64,000 bases of DNA. It comes from Anaerolineae bacterium. GTDB taxonomy: Bacteria; Chloroflexota; Anaerolineae; Aggregatilineales; Phototrophicaceae. The stretch is from contig JADLAY010000070.1 of the NCBI GenBank assembly GCA_020849765.1, positions 1 through 64,000 on the forward strand, given 5' to 3'. Positions 61,137-64,000 of this stretch are shown in pieces; position 1 is the first letter of the stretch, and each line of letters opens with the position of its first letter. Below the pieces are notes generated by a model that worked only from the letters and a program-made list of their open reading frames with translations, did not search any database and was not told the DNA's origin. The translations under genes and the position numbers were made by a program.

Positions 61137-61931
61137 TCAACGGCGTGGCTCGACGGCGATGTGCCGGAGCCAGAGGGTTTGCTCATTCTCAAGCGGGATG
61201 ATCCCGCTGCCGAAACGCCCTTGCGGCGTCACGACGGCATACTGATTGTCCACCCAGGCGATGAATCCGCAGGGCCCACGCGGTGTGGCGGTCGTCTCCA
61301 GCACCGTTTGTTCGTCGATGGCGAAGGTCGCGCCATCCTGGCGCCAGTCAATCGTGTAGGTGTGGCTGTGCGCGAGCAGAGCGTCATCCAGTCGATACTC
61401 GCCGATCGCCAGCGCGCGCTGGATACCCGGATAGACGCGGTCATAGATCGCCGGGCTGCGCAGGAGCAGCAGCGCGGGCAGCGCCAGCGGGATCAAGGCC
61501 AGGGCGCTGCGGCGGCCCGCATCGATCTGCGCGGCCTTCCAGCCGTAGCCAGGCACGCCGTGTGCAAGCCGCATGTCGTTCGGCGGCGAGCCGAAGAAGA
61601 ACCAGATCGCCTGGGGCAAGCGCGGCAGCCGGTGCGCGCTCACGTCGGGCGAAAACGGGTGATTCCAGAAGCCGAAGCCCGCCGTCCCGCGCAGTTGATC
61701 GCCCGGCAGCGAGGCATGCGCCGTCACTGTCAGGCGCACGGGCGGCCGCCACAGAAACTGGAAAGACTGGTAGTTGTAATCGCTGATCTGTGCGTTAGAG
61801 TACGTGTGACCGCTGCTCGGCGTGACGGTCAATTGCAGCCCGTCGTCGCCCGTCTGGACGCGTCCCGTGCCGACTTCGGTCTTGATCCAGGCGGGTTGCA
61901 TGGCTGTTTGGAACTCGTCTACGATGCCCAT
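61137..61931 (-). CDS. Hypothetical beta-rich protein
   Basis: A 264-residue protein with no signal peptide. It is rich in strands and Trp/Tyr (YNYQSFQFLWRPPVRLTVTA, GTAGFGFWNHPFSP, DWRQDGATFAIDEQTVLETTATPRGPCGFIAWVDN), and resembles a concanavalin-like sandwich of glycoside hydrolase family 16 type without its catalytic ExDxxE motif. A short hydrophobic stretch (ALALIPLALPALLLLRS) interrupts it near residue 145-160. No function is assigned. It begins the minus-strand run and is divergent from the MBL-fold operon. Confidence 0.6.
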   Translation of the reverse strand: MGIVDEFQTAMQPAWIKTEVGTGRVQTGDDGLQLTVTPSSGHTYSNAQISDYNYQSFQFLWRPPVRLTVTAHASLPGDQLRGTAGFGFWNHPFSPDVSAHRLPRLPQAIWFFFGSPPNDMRLAHGVPGYGWKAAQIDAGRRSALALIPLALPALLLLRSPAIYDRVYPGIQRALAIGEYRLDDALLAHSHTYTIDWRQDGATFAIDEQTVLETTATPRGPCGFIAWVDNQYAVVTPQGRFGSGIIPLENEQTLWLRHIAVEPRR

Positions 61932-61952
61932 CTTTGTAGACCATGCGTTCTA

Positions 61953-61994
61953 AATTCGAATTGAAGCCCAGGGCATTGTGGAGTATAATTCGAA
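61953..61994 (+). promoter_or_regulatory. Promoter of the MBL-fold operon flanked by direct repeats
   Basis: TTGAAG (61961-61966) and a perfect TATAAT (61984-61989) are separated by 17 bases. The eight-base repeat AATTCGAA occurs at 61953-61960 and 61987-61994, 34 bases apart and touching both promoter boxes, which suggests regulator binding. Confidence 0.65.
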
Positions 61995-62032
61995 CCTGAA
62001 CATGAGAGTGATGGACCGAAGGAACAAAATCT

Positions 62033-62695
62033 GTGGATATCACCTGGTACGGACATAGCTGCTTCCGTATAACTGACCGTGGGCAGATAACGATTGTAAC
62101 TGATCCGTTTGCAGAGGACATTGGACTGCCAGCGCTCAAGGTCAAAGGCGATGTAGTGACGGTAAGCCATGACGTGCCTGGCCACAACTTTGTCGAAGGG
62201 GTGCGCGGCTATCAATACGTCATCTATCGCGCCGGCGAATACGAAATTGGCGATGTCTTCATTACGGGGATCGCCCTCGATTATGTCGCTGAGAATGTGG
62301 CGCGGCCCAACGTGGGCTTTCTTTTCGATTATGGCTCGCTGAACGTGCTGCATCTGGGCGATCTCAACCACGTTCCGGATCAGTCGTCCATCGAGAAGAT
62401 GGGCCAGGTCAATGTGTTGCTGATCCCGGTGGGCGGAGGCAACAGCCTCAAAGCCGCCGAAGCTGCTGAAGTCGTGGCGTTGTTCGAGCCGAATTACGTC
62501 GTCCCGATGCATTATGGGCTGCCCGGCCTTCAGTTCGATCTTGAGAGCGTCGAGAAGTTCCTCAAAGCGATGGGTGTCAGCAAACCGCACGAAGCCGAAA
62601 CGCTGAAGGTGAGCACATCCGATTTGCCGGAGCAAACCCAGGTGGTTGTCATGACCCCTATGGCACTAAGTCGAAATACGGAGAATGGTGGATGA
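62033..62695 (+). CDS. Metallo-beta-lactamase-fold hydrolase with reduced metal motif
   Basis: A 220-residue protein of the UlaG-like Lactamase_B_3 group. It starts at GTG preceded by AAGGAAC. Landmarks are WYGHSCFRI (His8), VTVSHDVPGHN (His46 and His51), HLGDLNH (Asp110, His113) and VPMHYGLPG (His160). The usual HxHxDH reads HDVPGH, so one His and the Asp of the motif are absent, and only part of the metal site is visible. Enzyme activity is therefore uncertain. The stop overlaps the next start (ATGA). Confidence 0.82.
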   Translation: MDITWYGHSCFRITDRGQITIVTDPFAEDIGLPALKVKGDVVTVSHDVPGHNFVEGVRGYQYVIYRAGEYEIGDVFITGIALDYVAENVARPNVGFLFDYGSLNVLHLGDLNHVPDQSSIEKMGQVNVLLIPVGGGNSLKAAEAAEVVALFEPNYVVPMHYGLPGLQFDLESVEKFLKAMGVSKPHEAETLKVSTSDLPEQTQVVVMTPMALSRNTENGG

Positions 62696-63003
62696 CGGTC
62701 AAACTGTTGATGAACTGGGATATCAAGCCCGGGCGCGATCAAGAGTATTTCGAGTTTGTCGTGCGCGAATGGGTGCCGGGCATTCAACGGTTGGGGCTCA
62801 AGCCGACCGGCGCTTGGTATACCGTCTACAGCCGCGAGAAAGATCTGCCGCAAATCATGACCGAAGGGATCGCCGACGATCTCGATTCGATGCAGGACAT
62901 TCTCCAGAGCGACGAATGGCATTCCTTATTCGACAAGCTGTCAGAATATGTGAGCAACTACCAACAGAAAATCGTCCGCGCCAGTGGGGGATTTCAGGTC
63001 TAG
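62692..63003 (+). CDS. Small dimeric alpha/beta-barrel-like protein
   Basis: A 103-residue protein starting inside the stop of the MBL-fold gene, so it is translationally coupled. The pattern KLLMNWDIKPGRDQEYFEFVVREWVPGIQRLGLKP and a DEWHSLFDKLSEYV helix resemble the ferredoxin-like fold of antibiotic biosynthesis monooxygenase or NIPSNAP-type proteins. There is no diagnostic residue and I assign no reaction. A strong terminator follows. Confidence 0.65.
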   Translation: MTVKLLMNWDIKPGRDQEYFEFVVREWVPGIQRLGLKPTGAWYTVYSREKDLPQIMTEGIADDLDSMQDILQSDEWHSLFDKLSEYVSNYQQKIVRASGGFQV

Positions 63004-63011
63004 GCAGACAC

Positions 63012-63046
63012 AAAAACGCCCATCACGACGATGGGCGTTTTTCTTA
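63012..63046. terminator. Strong terminator after the MBL-fold operon
   Basis: A perfect thirteen-base-pair stem (63012-63024 with 63030-63042) with a five-base loop has five A residues on one side and five T residues on the other, so it works in both directions, also for the convergent gene ending at 63060. Confidence 0.92.
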
Positions 63047-63059
63047 TTCAGTGGATTTG

Positions 63060-63365
63060 TCAGTCGGCGGCTGCTGCGCTCGGAGTCGTCGAGGGCTTGG
63101 CCGTCTCTTTGCTGGTCGTGGTCGTGGCGGCCGTTTCGCTCTTCTCGCTGGTCTCGGACTTCGGCGTGCTTGTCAGTGTCGAGCGCGTCTTGCCCTTGTT
63201 ATCGTTGACGTAAAAACCCGACCCCTTGAAGATAATCGATGCGGCGTGGACGACCCGGACGACGGCTTGGCCGGTTTCTGGATCGACTTTCAGTGGGGCG
63301 TCAGAGAAACTCTGGCGTAGATCAAAGGTTGTTCCGTCTTCGCGACGATATGTATAGAGCGGCAT
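63060..63365 (-). CDS. FmdB-like protein lacking all zinc-ribbon cysteines
   Basis: A 101-residue protein. The first 60 residues follow the FmdB pattern closely: MPLYTYRREDG, then FDLRQSFSDAPLK, and IIFKGSGFYVNDN. FmdB proteins have two CxxC pairs there; in this copy those positions read REDGTTF and VDPETGQ, and the whole protein has no cysteine. Zinc binding is thus excluded. The C-terminal 40 residues are a Thr/Ser/Lys/Ala-rich low-complexity tail. I infer a structural homologue with a new or reduced role. Confidence 0.75.
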   Translation of the reverse strand: MPLYTYRREDGTTFDLRQSFSDAPLKVDPETGQAVVRVVHAASIIFKGSGFYVNDNKGKTRSTLTSTPKSETSEKSETAATTTTSKETAKPSTTPSAAAAD

Positions 63366-63554
63366 TCTGCCTACCTCGAGCCAACAATTGCTATGCTATT
63401 GATTAGACGCATTTGCCAACGATATATTACAGCAAATCTCATTATTTTGTCGAGACGCAGCGTTAATTTCTGACAGAGGTCTTATACATAGCTCGTGTTG
63501 CATGCCGCTTGGGGGCGCACACCTAATCAGTGTGTGCCCCCACTCTAGTTTCGC

Positions 63555-64000
63555 TTATGGACGCCGTTCTCCGGCCAGGTCGACCGCTGAACGGAGCTTC
63601 TCCAGACCTGCCTGGATGTCGCCGCTCAGGTGCAGGCGGATCGCGCGGCGGTTCTTGCCGACCAGCGCTTCCATATCGCCCGCAGCCTGCGCTGCCTTCA
63701 GCACGCCGAAGGTGTAGGTCTCGCCGGGGATCGCCAGATCCTGCGGATCGTCGCACGTGATCTGGATGAAGACGCCGTTGTTCGGACCACCTTTGTGAAG
63801 CTGCCCGGTGCTGTGCAGGAAACGCGGGCCGAAGCCAATCGTCGTCGCCCGGCGCGTCACGTGGCGGATGCGGCGGCGGATGTCACTCAGCGTCGTCTCG
63901 ATTTCCTTCTCCATCGGCAGGTAAGCCAGCAGCGCGAAGTAATCGCCCGCGTGCGTGTTGTTGATCAGTGTCGCCAACATGCCGTTGAGATCGGGATCGT
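63555..64000 (-). CDS. Glucose-6-phosphate isomerase C-terminal part (gene cut by window end)
   Basis: The reading frame is open to the window end, so the N-terminus lies beyond. The visible 148 residues contain PRFLHSTGQLHKGGPNNGVFIQIT and AQAAGDMEALVGKNRRAIRLHLSGDIQAGLEKL, typical of the C-terminus of phosphoglucose isomerases of the bifunctional transaldolase/isomerase type. It would interconvert glucose 6-phosphate and fructose 6-phosphate. Whether a transaldolase domain precedes it cannot be seen. Confidence 0.82.
   Translation of the reverse strand, partial: DPDLNGMLATLINNTHAGDYFALLAYLPMEKEIETTLSDIRRRIRHVTRRATTIGFGPRFLHSTGQLHKGGPNNGVFIQITCDDPQDLAIPGETYTFGVLKAAQAAGDMEALVGKNRRAIRLHLSGDIQAGLEKLRSAVDLAGERRP

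Noticed and set aside
1..64000. CRISPR arrays, tRNA or rRNA genes, insertion sequences, prophage
   Set aside because: I saw no regularly spaced repeats, no cloverleaf-like sequence, no transposase or integrase, and no phage structural gene.

Overview
The window is a G+C-rich, gene-dense bacterial chromosome segment of about 55 protein genes with short intergenic gaps. I see no rRNA, tRNA, CRISPR array, integrase or insertion sequence, so it reads as ordinary core chromosome with a few unusual genes. The mix fits Chloroflexota, probably near Anaerolineae: SARP/BTAD regulators joined to AAA-like ATPase remnants, large GAF/PAS histidine kinases, YfhO and GT39-type membrane glycosyltransferases, a DUF4139 secreted protein, family-4 uracil-DNA glycosylase, divergent FtsH-like proteins and a bifunctional-type phosphoglucose isomerase tail. 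This placement is inferred from gene content only.

Region 1 (1-20.3 kb): MscS channel (5' cut), thiolase, YitT-family membrane protein, SARP regulator, a 1294-residue sensor kinase with a clear promoter, P5C dehydrogenase, a phosphoribosyltransferase, DUF4139 secreted protein, a COG2521-type methyltransferase, LysE exporter, a response regulator overlapping a lipid kinase, and the run ppk-proB-proA closed by a good terminator. Region 2 (20.3-31 kb): YfhO membrane protein, a stand-alone Nif3/YqfO PII-like domain, an ABC permease without an ATPase, a 2TM protein followed by a tiny ORF with a similar C-terminus, the rpsO-pnp pair with a long leader hairpin, and an unknown membrane protein.

Region 3 (31-42.9 kb): ECF sigma factor and anti-sigma factor; a coupled FAD oxidoreductase, THEP1-type NTPase and NUDIX run; GNAT; TIM-barrel epimerase; acyl-CoA synthetase; coaBC; a degenerate P-loop protein with a CoxE-like VWA protein; SRPBCC protein. 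Region 4 (42.9-64 kb): two tandem FtsH-like membrane AAA proteases with a shared insertion, a lipoprotein, two GT39-like enzymes, a Ser/Thr kinase-TIR fusion with a tail anchor, a long minus-strand run (tsaD, histidine phosphatase, small membrane protein, M23 peptidase with a propeller-like domain, Ala-rich anchored protein), Udg4, a DUF309 protein, a metallo-beta-lactamase-fold operon, a cysteine-less FmdB-like protein and the 3' part of a phosphoglucose isomerase.

The best candidates for something undescribed are the kinase-TIR fusion (50571-52040), the tandem FtsH-like pair (42900-46675), and the degenerate P-loop plus VWA pair (40248-42260). Smaller curiosities are the pnp leader hairpin, the cysteine-less FmdB homologue, the metallo-beta-lactamase-fold protein lacking part of its metal motif, and the short ORF at 26408-26524. 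All functions are read from motifs by eye; no database search was run.
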